Assembly: GCF_051020765.1 (NCBI RefSeq)
Contig: NC_134929.1
Span: 2,692,786 to 2,756,785, forward strand
Length of the DNA: 64,000 nt
From: Lasioglossum baleicum
Taxonomy: Eukaryota; Arthropoda; Insecta; Hymenoptera; Halictidae
Direction: 5' to 3'
The translations under genes were made by a program, and so were the position numbers. This document shows, in pieces, positions 10,695-21,707 of the stretch (position 1 is the stretch's first letter; every line of letters begins with the position of its first letter). The notes below the pieces were generated by a model. That model searched no databases, was not told the DNA's origin, and saw nothing but the letters and a program-made list of their open reading frames with translations.

Positions 10695-13550
10695 GGTGTC
10701 CCAAAATTCGTGAAAATCCCGAAAGGGGGTGGTCCCTGAGACCATTCTAAGAGACATTTTCCTTTGCACCAATGTCAACTGCGGCTTTGTTTAGGAGTTA
10801 TTAACGAAAAACACGGACCAATCAGAGCGCGTCCTGGCCCGCCGCGCCGGCAAGCGAGTGTCGGTGGTACGCCGTGACATCGCAACGAACAAGAGTTTCT
10901 CGATAATGTGAATCCTCTCCGATTTCGATGAGCTTTGGATACGTTGTCCAGACCATGATTCTGAACAACATTTCTCTTTAGACTTTTTGGCGATCGACTT
11001 TAGTTTACGAGATAATCGTAAAAAAAGAGAAGAAGCAGAAACTGATTGAATTAAAAACTCACGTATTCAGCCGTAAATCCATTTGCTGCTTCGATATGTG
11101 TGTCACTGGGTCAATCGGTGACGAACTGCACAGATGTCTTCAGGTACACGGCAGTACCGAAAGTCAAGGGACGTACGGCCAGGTCGACGAACTGCACAGC
11201 CGGTGGTAGAAGGCCTAAGGGATGCGCGGTCAAGTCGACGATCCAGAATTTAACTTTCACTTTCGAATCGATAAATAATTCGTATGTTTATTTTACACAG
11301 ATACCTTGAAATTTTTCCACACTCACAATCACTGTTCACATTTGTCAACACATAGTTATGCACTAATAATAATTGCCATATCCCTTGTACTGCTGCACAA
11401 ATCACAACAATCAGGTAATGCAATCACTAGACTGCGGATTTCATGCATTTGTAGCAAACATGAGTAGGTGCATTTTAATACAGTAGAGAGATTAAAATAA
11501 TTTCAAAACACCACTGTATTATTTTCAAATTCTTAAAATGATCATAGTTAGAATCAAATATCTGTCTGGCTCCTGTCCCTTGTAATAGCGGCAGCCAACA
11601 TTCATTTTGCATAAAGATTCGCAGTCTAGTGATTAGTTTAAATATCACAGTCAAAAAAACAGCTAATACATAGCAACCGTTAGCTTTGAATTTACAAGTC
11701 TTTGGAGATGTTCTCTCTACCGCGGCTCGAACGACACTGATTTTCCGCAAGATTTTTCTAAAGAATTTAGGAAGGGCATTTAGAGTGTCGAAATTCGAAA
11801 TGCACGCTGTAGCACGAGAACGACGGGACGGTTGGACGAAAAACAGGATACGAGAAGGACCTCTTTAAGACTTATGGCAATCACATGTTTAGGTTTTCCT
11901 GTAGATTGGTACGCAGAGTCGATGGGTAACCGTTCGAAAACGTCGTCTGTCCTTCTTTTAGAAAGTTTCTTAAGGAAGGTATAGGACAATAGGGATGCTA
12001 CGCTGACCTGACATTTTTACCCCTTGCTGGGTAAAAGGACGGATGACGTTTTCGAACAGTTACCCATCGACTCTACGTACCAACCTGCAGGAAAAACTAA
12101 ACATGTGTTTGCCACAAAGCTTACAGCGGTCCTTCTCGCATTCTGTTTTTCGTCTAACCGTCCCGTCGTTCTCGTGCTACAGCGTGCATTTCGAATTTCG
12201 ACACTCTAAATGCCCTTCCTAAATTCTTTAGAAAAATCTTGAGGAAAATCAGTGTCGTTCGAGCCGCGGTAGAGAGAACATCTCCAAAGACTTGTCAATT
12301 CAAAACTAACGGTTGCTATTAGCTGTGTTTTTGATATTGATATTTAAACTAATCACTAGACTGCGGATCTTTATGCAAAATTAATGTTGGCTGCCGCTAT
12401 TACAAGGGACGGGAGCCAGACAGATATTTGATTCGCACTGTGATCATTTTAAGAAGTTGAAAATAATACTATGGTGCTTTGAAATTATTTTAATCTCTCT
12501 ACTGTATTAAAATGCACCTACTCGTGTTTGCTACAAATGCATGAAATCCGCAGTAGTTGAAAATAATACTATGGTGCTTTGAAATTATTTTAATCTCTCT
12601 ACTGTATTAAAATGCACCTACTCGTGTTTGCTACAAATGCATGAAATCCGCAGTCTAGTGATTGCATTACCTGATTGTTGTGATTTGTGCAGCAGTACAA
12701 GGGATATGGCAATTATTATTAGTGCATAACTATGTGTTGACAAATGTGAACAGTGATTGTGAGTGTGGAAAAATTTCAAGGCATCTGTGTGAAATAAACA
12801 TACGAATTATTTATCGATTCGAAAGTGAAAGTTAAATTCTGGATCGTCGACTTGACCGCGCATCCCTTAGGCCTTCTACCACCGGCTGTGCAGCTCGTCG
12901 ACCTGGCCGTACGTCCCTTGGCTTTCGGTACTGCCGTGTACCTGAAGACATCTGTGCAGTTCGTCACCGAGTGACCCAGTGACACACATTTCGAAGCAGC
13001 AAATGGATTTACGGCTGAATACGTGAGTTTTTAATTCAATCAGTTTCTGCTTCTTCTCTTTTTTTACGATTATCCCGTAAACTAAAGCCGATCGCCAAAA
13101 AGTCTAAAGAGAAATGTTGTTCAGAATCATGGTCTTGACAACGTATCCAAAGCTCATCGAAATCGGAGAGGAGATAGTTCAGATAGTACATCGATCGATT
13201 TACAATTACAAGTTACTTATCTCGTAAACTAAAGCCGATCGCCAAAAAGTCTAAAGAGAAATGTTGTTCAGAATCATGGTCTGGACAACGTATCCAAAGC
13301 TCATCGAAATCGGAGAGGATTCACATTATCGAGAAACTCTTGTTCGTTGCGATGTCACGGCGTACCACCGACACTCGCTTGCCGGCGCGGCGCGGCGCGG
13401 CGGGCCAGGGCGCGCTCTGATTGGTCCGTGTTTTTCGTTAATAACTCCTAAACAAAGCCGCAGTTGACATTGGTGCAAAGGAAAATGTCTCTTAGAATGG
13501 TCTCAGGAACCACCCCCTTTCGGGATTTTCACGAATTTTGGGACACCCTG
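10692..13550. mobile_element. 2.86-kb TA-flanked foldback DNA transposon, non-autonomous
   Basis: Begins CAGGGTGTCCCAAAATTCG and ends with its complement, CGAATTTTGGGACACCCTG. TA lies on each side (10690-10691, 13551-13552), as expected for Tc1/mariner-like insertion into a TA dinucleotide; the AT-rich target makes this weak. Almost the whole element is two inverted arms (about 10692-11960 and 12030-13550) around a spacer of roughly 70 bp. The right arm has two internal duplications, near 12465-12660 and 13075-13265. No transposase is encoded. Mirrored short ORFs (11100-11309 plus, 12776-12985 minus) are the same sequence read from each arm and are not genes. Confidence 0.85.
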
Positions 13551-13562
13551 TATAATATATAT

Positions 13563-14438
13563 ATATTCCCTTAAAACCTTATTCGGACTATTACGAACAT
13601 TAAAAAGAAAATTAGCCAAATCGGTCTAGCCGTTCTCAAGTGATGCGCTTACCAACGAACAGCATTTGATTTTTATTTATATAGATTATCGTATATATTG
13701 AACATATTCTTCTGTGTGAGGAACTGGAAAGAACAAAAGAAAATCTTTGCATGGATGCGTCAGAAAATATCAGCATGATTTATATATATAATATATTATA
13801 TTATAATATATAATATAATATAATATAATATAATATAATATAATATAATATAATATAATATAATATAATATAATATAATATAATATAATATAATATAATA
13901 TAATATAATATAATATAATATAATATAATATAATATAATATAATATAATATAATATAATATAATATAATATAATATAATATAATATAATATAATATAATA
14001 TAATATAATATAATATAATATAATATAATATAATATAATATAATATAATATAATATAATATAATATAATATAATATAATATAATATAATATAATATAATA
14101 TAATATAATATAATATAATATAATATAATATAATATAATATAATATAATATAATATAATATAATATAATATAATATAATATAATATAATATAATATAATA
14201 TATAATATATTATATATATAAATCATGCTGATATTTTCTGACGCATCCATGCAAAGATTTTCTTTTGTTCTTTCCAGTTCCTCACACAGAAGAATATGTT
14301 CAATATATACGATAATCTATATAAATAAAAATCAAATGCTGTTCGTTGGTAAGCGCATCACTTGAGAACGGCTAGACCGATTTGGCTAATTTTCTTTTTA
14401 ATGTTCGTAATAGTCCGAATAAGGTTTTAAGGGAAGAA
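13563..14438. repeat. Mirror-image pair of repeat ends around a pentanucleotide array
   Basis: Arms 13563-13798 and 14212-14438 are essentially perfect complements and enclose the (TATAA)n block. Each arm carries a boundary TCTATATAAATAAAAATC followed by GAGAACGGCTAGACCGATTT (read toward the outside). Such sequences occur at ends of insect Helitron or RTE-type repeats; I cannot decide which. No coding sequence. Confidence 0.8.
13800..14205. repeat. (TATAA)n pentanucleotide array, about 80 units
   Basis: Almost uninterrupted TATAA repeat of about 400 bp at the centre of the inverted pair. Long repeat-derived open frames here are not genes. Confidence 0.98.
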
Positions 14439-14567
14439 AAATTGGAAAAGTTGCCCGGAAAATAATATAATATAGAGTAGGAAAGTATGTCTGTATCAGA
14501 GAGGAAATGAGAGTGCTCACGCCCGGGTTTTGGCCGTGCCCATTATAGTGCTGCCCCCTACTCTAGT

Positions 14568-14668
14568 ACTTAGCCTGGATCAGCTCCTACATCATCTTTA
14601 GCATGGACAAGATCCTACATCATCTTTAGCCTGGATCAGATCCTACATCATCATTGGCCAGGATTAGG
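14568..14668 (+). repeat. 28-bp tandem repeat, copy 1 (AGATCCTACATCATCTTTAG)
   Basis: About three units of the form GCCTGGATCAGATCCTACAT followed by CATCTTTA. The same array recurs at 52766-52861, just outside the palindromic element Z, so it is a dispersed minisatellite or part of a larger repeat. Confidence 0.85.
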
Positions 14669-14984
14669 ACATACAGTTTATATTGTTTTATATAAAATAT
14701 GTAACTAATATACAAATCTCTAATAATATAAATTATATTCATAGAAGTATTTTAATTTTTCCCGAGCTTTTGTTGCAAACTCTAGTTGTAAAAAATAAAA
14801 AAGCCGGAAGATTTCGAAGAAACACAGATTTTATATCGAAGCTTAAAAGCGACCATTTTGGAAATTAATTTAATGATGAAGTACTTACATATACTGTCAT
14901 CAATACTGTCTCCAATTTTTTTCATATCTTTAGGCACAGTTATTATTAATTAAACCAAATTGAAAACCAATTTTTTCTACGATA

Positions 14985-15220
14985 ACTTTAGGGTTACCCT
15001 CAAAATTTTCAGAATATGTTTAATTGACATAAATCTATAAAACATATTTTTTAAATTTTAAGTATAGATAGACCCACATTAAAAAGTTGTAAAACGCAAC
15101 TTTTAGTATTTTTTTCTACAATTCTGATCAATTGCAATTTTTGAAAAAATTCCTTTTCACATCCTGCAGTAAATTAATTGCTCCAGTTTCCAAAAAAAGT
15201 TCAAATCGTATAGTACAATA
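14985..15220 (+). repeat. Dispersed AT-rich repeat family, copy 1
   Basis: Shares ordered words (TTTTAAATTTTnAGTATAG, CCCACATnAAAAAGTTG, GCAACTTTTAGTATTT, AATTGCTCnAG, GTAnTACAATATT) with 41085-41315, with both arms of Z (about 50170-50330 and 52130-52290) and with 61020-61245. No ORF. The class is unknown. Confidence 0.7.
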
Positions 15221-17379
15221 TTAAAATAGCGGTAAATCTACGCTACAGACAGGGATTGGAACGGTTATAAAAACAAATGTTTAAACTGTTATTTTTCGGT
15301 TCTGATTGAAACAGTTTTATGAAGAACAGAAATGATGTTATAACACTTAGAACTGTTACGAGAATATCGATACTGGCTGGCAGCACCGACGAGATACTAT
15401 TAAAGACTGCCAGCCTTACGGGAGTTGGCGAGCCTAAAATTTTTCGGTGTTCTCTTACGCCCTCTAGGATATATTCTGACTGGAGTGAGAAACAGGAGGC
15501 CACCGATGGCATTTCGTCGGTGCAGAAGACACTGTATGTATCGTGTTAGCAACGCGCCCGCGCGCTACACTCGCCAGCGTACCTTTACTATATCCGTGTG
15601 CGCTGCTTGTGCGCTTATGCCAGCCACAATCTATTTTTAGCACTTGCCATGTTGCCATGTTGTATTGCTTTACGGTGGAAACGAAACTGAAATTCGGCTG
15701 TCGAGCCGTCGAGCGTATGAATGGCAATCTGGAGCTAGCATTCGAGTCCCCGTGCAGCGGGGATTTTTTTTTATTTTTATTTTTCATTACTTTTTTAATC
15801 ACATTTTTTAACCTTCCAAAAAATTAAAAATATAAAAACTATGTTCAAAATATGTATTCATTTAAAATAGAAACATTTTGTTACTGTCATAATTGCATTA
15901 ATAAAAATATATTAATACCTTATTATACCTATAGGTATATGATCGAGAACAGGTTGATGGTATTTATTTGGACTGATTGGAGAATACGAAAATGCAGGAA
16001 GTATTTTTTAGTTTATGAAACAATTTGTAGATTTATTAGTTGTCAAACAAATAATAAAATAAATTGTATAATATATATAAATTGATTTTATACTAGCATA
16101 CACAAGTTTATTTGATCTTCTGTCTTCCTATAATAAAAAAATACAGTCATAACTATAATTATAATAGAATTTCATAAAATATTGAGGTTATTGTAAACTC
16201 ATCTTTTTTCGCGATGATGCTCTAATTTTATTGCTTATAAAATGTATCATAATTAAACTACAATTATCCTAATAACGTAGAATGTAGTACATATTAAGTT
16301 TTAATTACCAGGATTTTCTTCTTCGACGTTAAGCACCCTTTACTGCTTCTCGTAATTTACGTATATGTACATTAGGCTGGACTTTATTTTTCGACCATGA
16401 AATTTTTTGGTCCCGTAAACCAGAATTGTAACAAATGTTGAGAAAATGATCTGGAAAAATGTTGGGGCCGATTGGATCATGGGAAAATGAGGCGCAGCAA
16501 ATTTGAAAATTTTGAATTTTTTAAATCTTGACATAAATAGACGTTATGATATATCGTTGAATTTGTCTTTTTTCTCTTTAAGAATCCATATATAGCATAA
16601 ACAGTTGTTGATAGAAAAAAGATCCGTGACCTTGAAAACTTGAAATAATGACTTTGAAAAAATTTTTTTTCTCTGATACTATATCCACCTCCTTATATAC
16701 TATAACTTTTGTTTGAAGAGATTTTTCATACATACATAACTGACAGAGATATTAAGGGGCGTAATTTGCATTATTCGGAAGCATACAACTGCGCATATGT
16801 ATAGCTATTTTCATAGTTACATGCTGCTGAATAATGCAAATTCGCCTCGTAAACGAAAAAATAGGACTTTTGAGGCAGATAGCGCCCTAGATCGATGTTT
16901 TATCTAGCGTTTTTGACTAGTGAAAAACCCCGTGTTTGTATTATCGAGAAATGAGTAAATGAATATTTTGCAATCCTGGAAGTCTCTCTACTCCCTTATA
17001 AATAAATTCATTAATATGCTCCAATCTACAAAAGAAAAACAGTTATAATATCGGAAAAAGAAGTTATTATGAATAATAAGTAGTCTGACTGAAACATAGA
17101 CTGAAGGTGGTCAATGATACCGCTGAACGGGGCGTTAAACTAATGGAGGATCATAATAAAATTTTATATAGAAACAAAGAGGAGAAATAATATATACTAT
17201 ACAAACTGTGATGGAATATCGACAGCAGTATCCTGACGCCACAAAACAGATTTGTCAAAGGATTTTTAAATATCTTTTAATATAGAGAGAAACACCTGAT
17301 CAATCCCTACATGCGATTAATTGCATTTTTAAAAGGTATGGAAGACAGCTTATTAACTGAGAGTTATTAAATTTTTCAT

Positions 17380-17535
17380 TTTCCTCAGAGTCAGTAAGTT
17401 CTTTATTTTTCTCGGAGTCATTAAGTTTTCCATTTTTCTTGGAGTTATTCAATTTTTCATTTTCCTCAGTGTCATTAAGTTCTTTATTTTTCTCGGAGTC
17501 ATTAAGTTTTCCATTTTTCTTGGAGTCATTGAATT
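17380..17535 (+). repeat. Internal 27-28-bp tandem repeats of X copy A
   Basis: Five to six units alternate between TTTTTCATTTTCCTCAG and TTTTCTCGGAGTCATTAAG forms. The reverse strand reads as an Asn/Glu/Lys-rich repetitive peptide; the same block in copy B (36609-36797) is open for 62 codons. Copies B and D have a 2.5-kb block inserted at or near these repeats. Confidence 0.7.
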
Positions 17536-18889
17536 ATTGCCATACTTTACCATATTGTAATCTTCTAGGTGTATTGTATAACTTCCGTAAGGATATTTTA
17601 ATGATATTATCGATACATATCTAAGTTCATTCGGAGAAAATTCGTTAAAAAGCTAGAAATATTGTCTTTTAAGTTTTTCACATGAAACGTGCATTATTCA
17701 AGCTTTAATACAAATAAAGAGCACGCGTTTGGCGAATATACCTAATGTAGTTATAAAAAAACCAAGTATATTAAAAATCACGTTATAAGTAAAGAAAGAA
17801 AACCATTATTACCATTATCTATGTCATAAGAACGCAGAGTATTTGAATCTCGGATAACGCAATTACTCGTCCGCCCGAACTTTTTCGATTCTTTTCGTAC
17901 CCACCCGACGAATTCGAAGTCGAATCGACGGGCCGCCGGACTTTCTGCGACCCGACCCGACCCGACCCGAACCCGAACATCGAGCGGCCCGCACATCCCT
18001 AAATTATTTATAATTATAAATATATTATATTAAATGACCTATTATAATAACCTATATTAGGTAATTATGATCACACTTTAAATAAGTAAATATGGCTCAA
18101 ATTGTGCCGTATTTAGGCTCATTTTAATTAGAAGAATCTCACAAATACGTTGGTAATTCCGTAAAAAAAGATTGAAAAATGAAAAACTTTCCTATGTGCA
18201 TTGATGTAATCGGTACGCAGCCTTTTGAACTGTGTCGGCTGCCTCGTACCTCAGTCCCTCTTTGTCGTTTACGCGCTGTCGTAAAAAAAGTTCTGGTACA
18301 TATGTTGATAGTCTAAAAATATGATCAATGCTATTTTTCAATTTCTCTAAAAAACCTGCATTTGTCGAATTTTTGCGTGTTTTTCACTTTGTGTGTAATT
18401 AACATTTTGAACCAAAAAATCGGGAAAAAATCTCAAATATCAATTTCAATTAAATGCAATAATATGATTAAATTAATGCAAGGAAATGGGGAAAATTTAC
18501 CGAAAATTGAATGGCACAACGGCTATTTAAATAATTCGAAGGGCTACCACGTCCGGCTAGGCCCTTCATTCCAAATTGTAATATTCCAATATTCCAATAT
18601 CATTTTCAATATTTCAAGTACTATTTAAACTATTAATGAGTTTTAACAACAAAATATTTTAAATAGAAAATTAAATTTTGACAAATAAGATAAGATTATA
18701 GCAAGCTTGCTATAAATGTCGAAAACTCGAGTCTGGCCAGAGACATTCAATTTTCAGGAAACACTATTCTAGGATGACGAACGGAGAAAAGGGAAGTGAA
18801 GCTCGAGGGCTTCGGTCGCCGTGGAATGGAGTGAAACATTGTAACATGATACGGGTCGGGTCGGGTATATCGGTGTGAGACTACTAATC

Positions 18890-20150
18890 TGTTACGGATA
18901 GAGAATAAATCTCTTCCAGATCGTCTCTGGCGGGAAGCGTCCTAGATAACCTTTCGAACCCTTTGATTTAGGACCGAGCCCTGGCTCCGATCTCGTTAGA
19001 AGTGACAAAAATGAGAGTCTGGCCCTAAGCCCTAATCTCTAAGCGCGATTAGATAATGAACAAAGTATTCCATTCATTGTAGGGGTATATAAACCCTTAG
19101 ATTCTCACTCTCGTGGGTTAGTACTGCAGTAGACACGTATCGCGTCACGTCGTGCTGCATTTCGGAAAGTTAACTTCTAACGAGATCGGGCTAAGGTACC
19201 TTTCGGATCAAAGTCTAACATTATAGATTCCGTTTGTTCGGTTTATAGTCTATTGGTCAGTGTTGAAGTTGTTTCCGAGTCCCCCGCATTGCCAGTGCGT
19301 GAAAACCGAGCACCGTAGTTTAGGTAAATTCTTTCTTTCACATTTCATATCTTTTCCTCTCATTTCCAATCGCGACACATACACACTTGTACTACAGAAT
19401 TTTATAAGTAGAATATATTTGTGTTATTGGTAATTAGAGCAAGTTCATTGAACCTATAATTATCGTCCAAAATCCTTATATAGTAATTGAACGTTCCCAC
19501 ACGATACAACCTTACCGCTCGGGTTGTATCATTTAGATTATATAAGTTACGAGGTCTACTAACTATCCTAGCGACTCCCTGATTTCGCATCAGGTTCGTT
19601 CGCGCCTTACCAATTATCAAATAGAGATTTTTCCTACCTAGTGGCTCCCCAATTTCGCATTGGGTTCGTCCACGAAAACTATACCATCCTAGCGGCTCCC
19701 TGATTTCGCATCAGGTTCGTCCGCATCCTAACAGCTCCCTGATTTCGCATCAGGTTCGTCTGTGTTTTCATCCAACCTCCCAGCGGCTCCCCAATCTCGC
19801 ATTGGGTTCGTCCGCGCTATTCTACAACCTCCTAGCAGCTCCCCGGTTTAGCATCGGGTTCGTCTGCGCGTCATTTCCTAGTGACTCCCCAATTTCGCAT
19901 TGGGTTCGTTCACGAAGTTTCACCTTCCCAGCAGCTCCCTGATTTCGCATCAGGTTCGTCTGCGTCTGATTCCATTCCTAGAGGCTCCCTGATTTCGCGT
20001 CAGGTTCGTCCTCACTGTCTACATTCCTAGCGGCTCCCCAATTTCGCATTGGGTTCGTCCGTGTACCTTAACTAACAAATTGATACCATATTCCTGGGTT
20101 TATAACCCTTCGCCGGCCACTCGTGCTTCTCGCGGCCCTGGCTCGTAACA
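18890..20150 (+). repeat. 5' LTR (1,261 bp)
   Basis: Bounded by TGTTACGGATA and GGCTCGTAACA. A TATATAAA box at 19086-19093 gives transcription start roughly 30 bases on, so the downstream two thirds of the LTR is transcribed. That transcribed part carries ten hairpin units (19571-20062). Confidence 0.97.
19571..20062 (+). repeat. Array of ten covarying 33-nt two-stem hairpins in the 5' LTR
   Basis: Each unit is 4-nt stem, CTCC, 5-nt stem, loop TTCGC, 5-nt stem, GTTCGT, 4-nt stem. Unit starts: 19571, 19641, 19692, 19731, 19783, 19835, 19881, 19931, 19981, 20030. Outer stems: GCGA/TCGC, GTGG/CCAC, GCGG/CCGC, ACAG/CTGT, GCAG/CTGC, GTGA/TCAC, GAGG/CCTC and one GCGG/CCGT with a G-U pair. Inner stems: CTGAT/ATCAG, CCAAT/ATTGG, CCGGT/ATCGG. 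Loop and internal-loop bases stay nearly fixed while the stems change in pairs, the signature of a conserved RNA fold. Spacers between units vary. Located after the TATA box, so present in the genomic RNA leader. Confidence 0.93.
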
Positions 20151-20154
20151 GAAC

Positions 20155-20171
20155 TGGTGACAGCGGTGGGA
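20155..20171 (+). other. Primer binding site, TGGTGACAGCGGTGGGA
   Basis: Starts with TGG four bases after the LTR end, as expected for pairing with a tRNA 3' CCA. The matching tRNA cannot be named without a tRNA set from the host. Confidence 0.75.
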
Positions 20172-20244
20172 TAAGTTCAATTATTTTAGGATTACTTTAA
20201 TTGTGGGTTCACTACGTTAAATTACTCGTAGCTGAGTATTGACA

Positions 20245-20475
20245 ATATACTAGTTTTCCTAGTTACGTCTCGATATTATTAGTGATATACTAGTTTTCGC
20301 TAGTCACGCTTTTATATCAATAATATACTAGTTTTCCTAGTTACAAGATTTAATATACTAGTTTTCCTAGTTAAAAGTCAATAATATACTAGTTTTCCTA
20401 GTTAAAAGATTTCTATATACTAGTTTTCACTAGTTACCTACTTTTAATTATATACTAGTTTTCTCTAGTTACATT
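20245..20475 (+). repeat. Leader array of seven ACTAG-TTTTC-CTAGT hairpins
   Basis: Seven copies of ATATACTAG, a 5-6-nt loop (TTTTC, TTTTCG, TTTTCA, TTTTCT) and CTAGT start at 20249, 20289, 20327, 20357, 20388, 20419 and 20454. The 5-bp stem is invariant while loops and spacers vary. The array sits between PBS and gag, where packaging or translation-control structures are usual in retroelements; the role is inferred. Confidence 0.88.
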
Positions 20476-20483
20476 CTTTCGAA

Positions 20484-21707
20484 ATGCCGAATTCAACTGC
20501 AAATACTTCTTCCATTGACATAATGAACTTGACGGTTTCGCTTGCGCATTCTATGTCGCTTTTGACGCAAAAGACATGCTTACAGAATATTACTTCGACA
20601 ATTCCGACCTTCGACGGGGAAGACCCTTCTTTAACGCGTTTCGCGCAAATTATAGAGGACGGGTTAACTTTGATTCCGGATGGTACGGAGGCCGAGTATC
20701 TGGCAATTGTTCTTACTAAACTCGTCGGGCCAGCACGTAGATGTACGTTAGGGCACAAGTTTACTACCACAAAAGCATTGGTTCAGCATTTAAAGAAACG
20801 GTTCGCTCCCGGTAAGAGCCTGTCGAATTATCAGGTAGAAATCGCGAGGTTACGCATCCGCGAAGGAGAAAACCTACGACAATACATCGATAGGACAAGC
20901 CACTTGGTCCACTGTACGCGCGGAGCCATAAGGGAAAAATACGGGGAAGAACATGCCGAAGAATTTATTGAATTGATGGAAAAAGACGTCATCGAAAACT
21001 TTATCGACGGATTACCCGATCGGATTTCCCTGAAGGTGTCGGCATCTCAGGGTGACATAAAAAATTTGGAAGATGCTTACGACGCCGTGCTACAGATAGA
21101 CAAAAGACTGAGAAACCGACGACAGTCGCCGCGAAACGAATCACCATCGAGGTGGTCTCGCCAAGAGTCATATGATCAGGGTTCTCGTTACCACGAGCGT
21201 GAAGTGTCATATCCTCTATCTCCGAACAGATACGATAGACATAGGGACCGACGCTCGAGACCATCTGGTTTCGATGCGGATAGGGAAGGACAAGCGTCCG
21301 CTTGGACCTTACGTCATAGGAGCCCTTCTCACTCCCCTTCCTATCGTTCAGACTCGTCAATTGTAAGGGACGGAGAAAAGAAATATACAATTTTAAAGAA
21401 TAACGATAAGGATCGCATGTCAAAGTCGTATTGTTGGCATTGCGGTACATCCGGACATGACGGAAAATTTTGTAAAAATCGACCACGTAGTCCGCGTTTT
21501 CGACGAGATTCACGAGATTCGTCAGTAGAATCGAGCAAGTCTTTAAACTTCGATCACGCTCACCGTACAGGCGACACGATGAGCGAAAACAAAGAAGTTC
21601 GCCCTCGAACTGTCCGCTTCGAGGAAAAACCCTCATCAAGGAAGCTCCAGCACCACGAATCAAAGTCAAAATCCCAGAACTGGAATCAGGCACGGGGGAA
21701 TTTCTAA
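20484..21707 (+). CDS. gag: Gag-like protein with RS-rich tail and zinc knuckle
   Basis: 407 residues, expected to form the particle capsid and bind RNA. Residues about 30-210 are a helical Ty3/errantivirus-type capsid region (PTFDGEDPSLTRFAQIIEDG, then LVGPARR and LKKRFAPGKS). Residues about 215-310 are strikingly rich in Arg, Ser, Asp and Tyr, resembling an RS domain. A CCHC knuckle, CWHCGTSGHDGKFC, lies near residue 320. The first ATG after the hairpin leader starts it. Its 3' end overlaps the pol frame, which is read one base back, so pol needs a -1 shift. Confidence 0.93.
   Translation: MPNSTANTSSIDIMNLTVSLAHSMSLLTQKTCLQNITSTIPTFDGEDPSLTRFAQIIEDGLTLIPDGTEAEYLAIVLTKLVGPARRCTLGHKFTTTKALVQHLKKRFAPGKSLSNYQVEIARLRIREGENLRQYIDRTSHLVHCTRGAIREKYGEEHAEEFIELMEKDVIENFIDGLPDRISLKVSASQGDIKNLEDAYDAVLQIDKRLRNRRQSPRNESPSRWSRQESYDQGSRYHEREVSYPLSPNRYDRHRDRRSRPSGFDADREGQASAWTLRHRSPSHSPSYRSDSSIVRDGEKKYTILKNNDKDRMSKSYCWHCGTSGHDGKFCKNRPRSPRFRRDSRDSSVESSKSLNFDHAHRTGDTMSENKEVRPRTVRFEEKPSSRKLQHHESKSKSQNWNQARGNF

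Noticed and set aside
13566..13700. Definite assignment of the mirror arms to Helitron or RTE
   Set aside because: The TCTATATAAATAAAA and GAGAACGGCTAGACCG words occur at ends of more than one insect repeat class, and no coding part is present.
13801..14250. A 149-codon open frame of Ile/Leu/Tyr repeats
   Set aside because: Pure translation of the (TATAA)n array.
19571..20062. Regular palindromic repeats resembling a CRISPR array
   Set aside because: They lie inside both LTRs of a eukaryotic retrotransposon, the spacers vary in length, the stems differ between units, and no cas gene is present.
21001..21693. A 230-codon minus-strand ORF
   Set aside because: It is the antisense shadow of gag, with no recognisable protein features.
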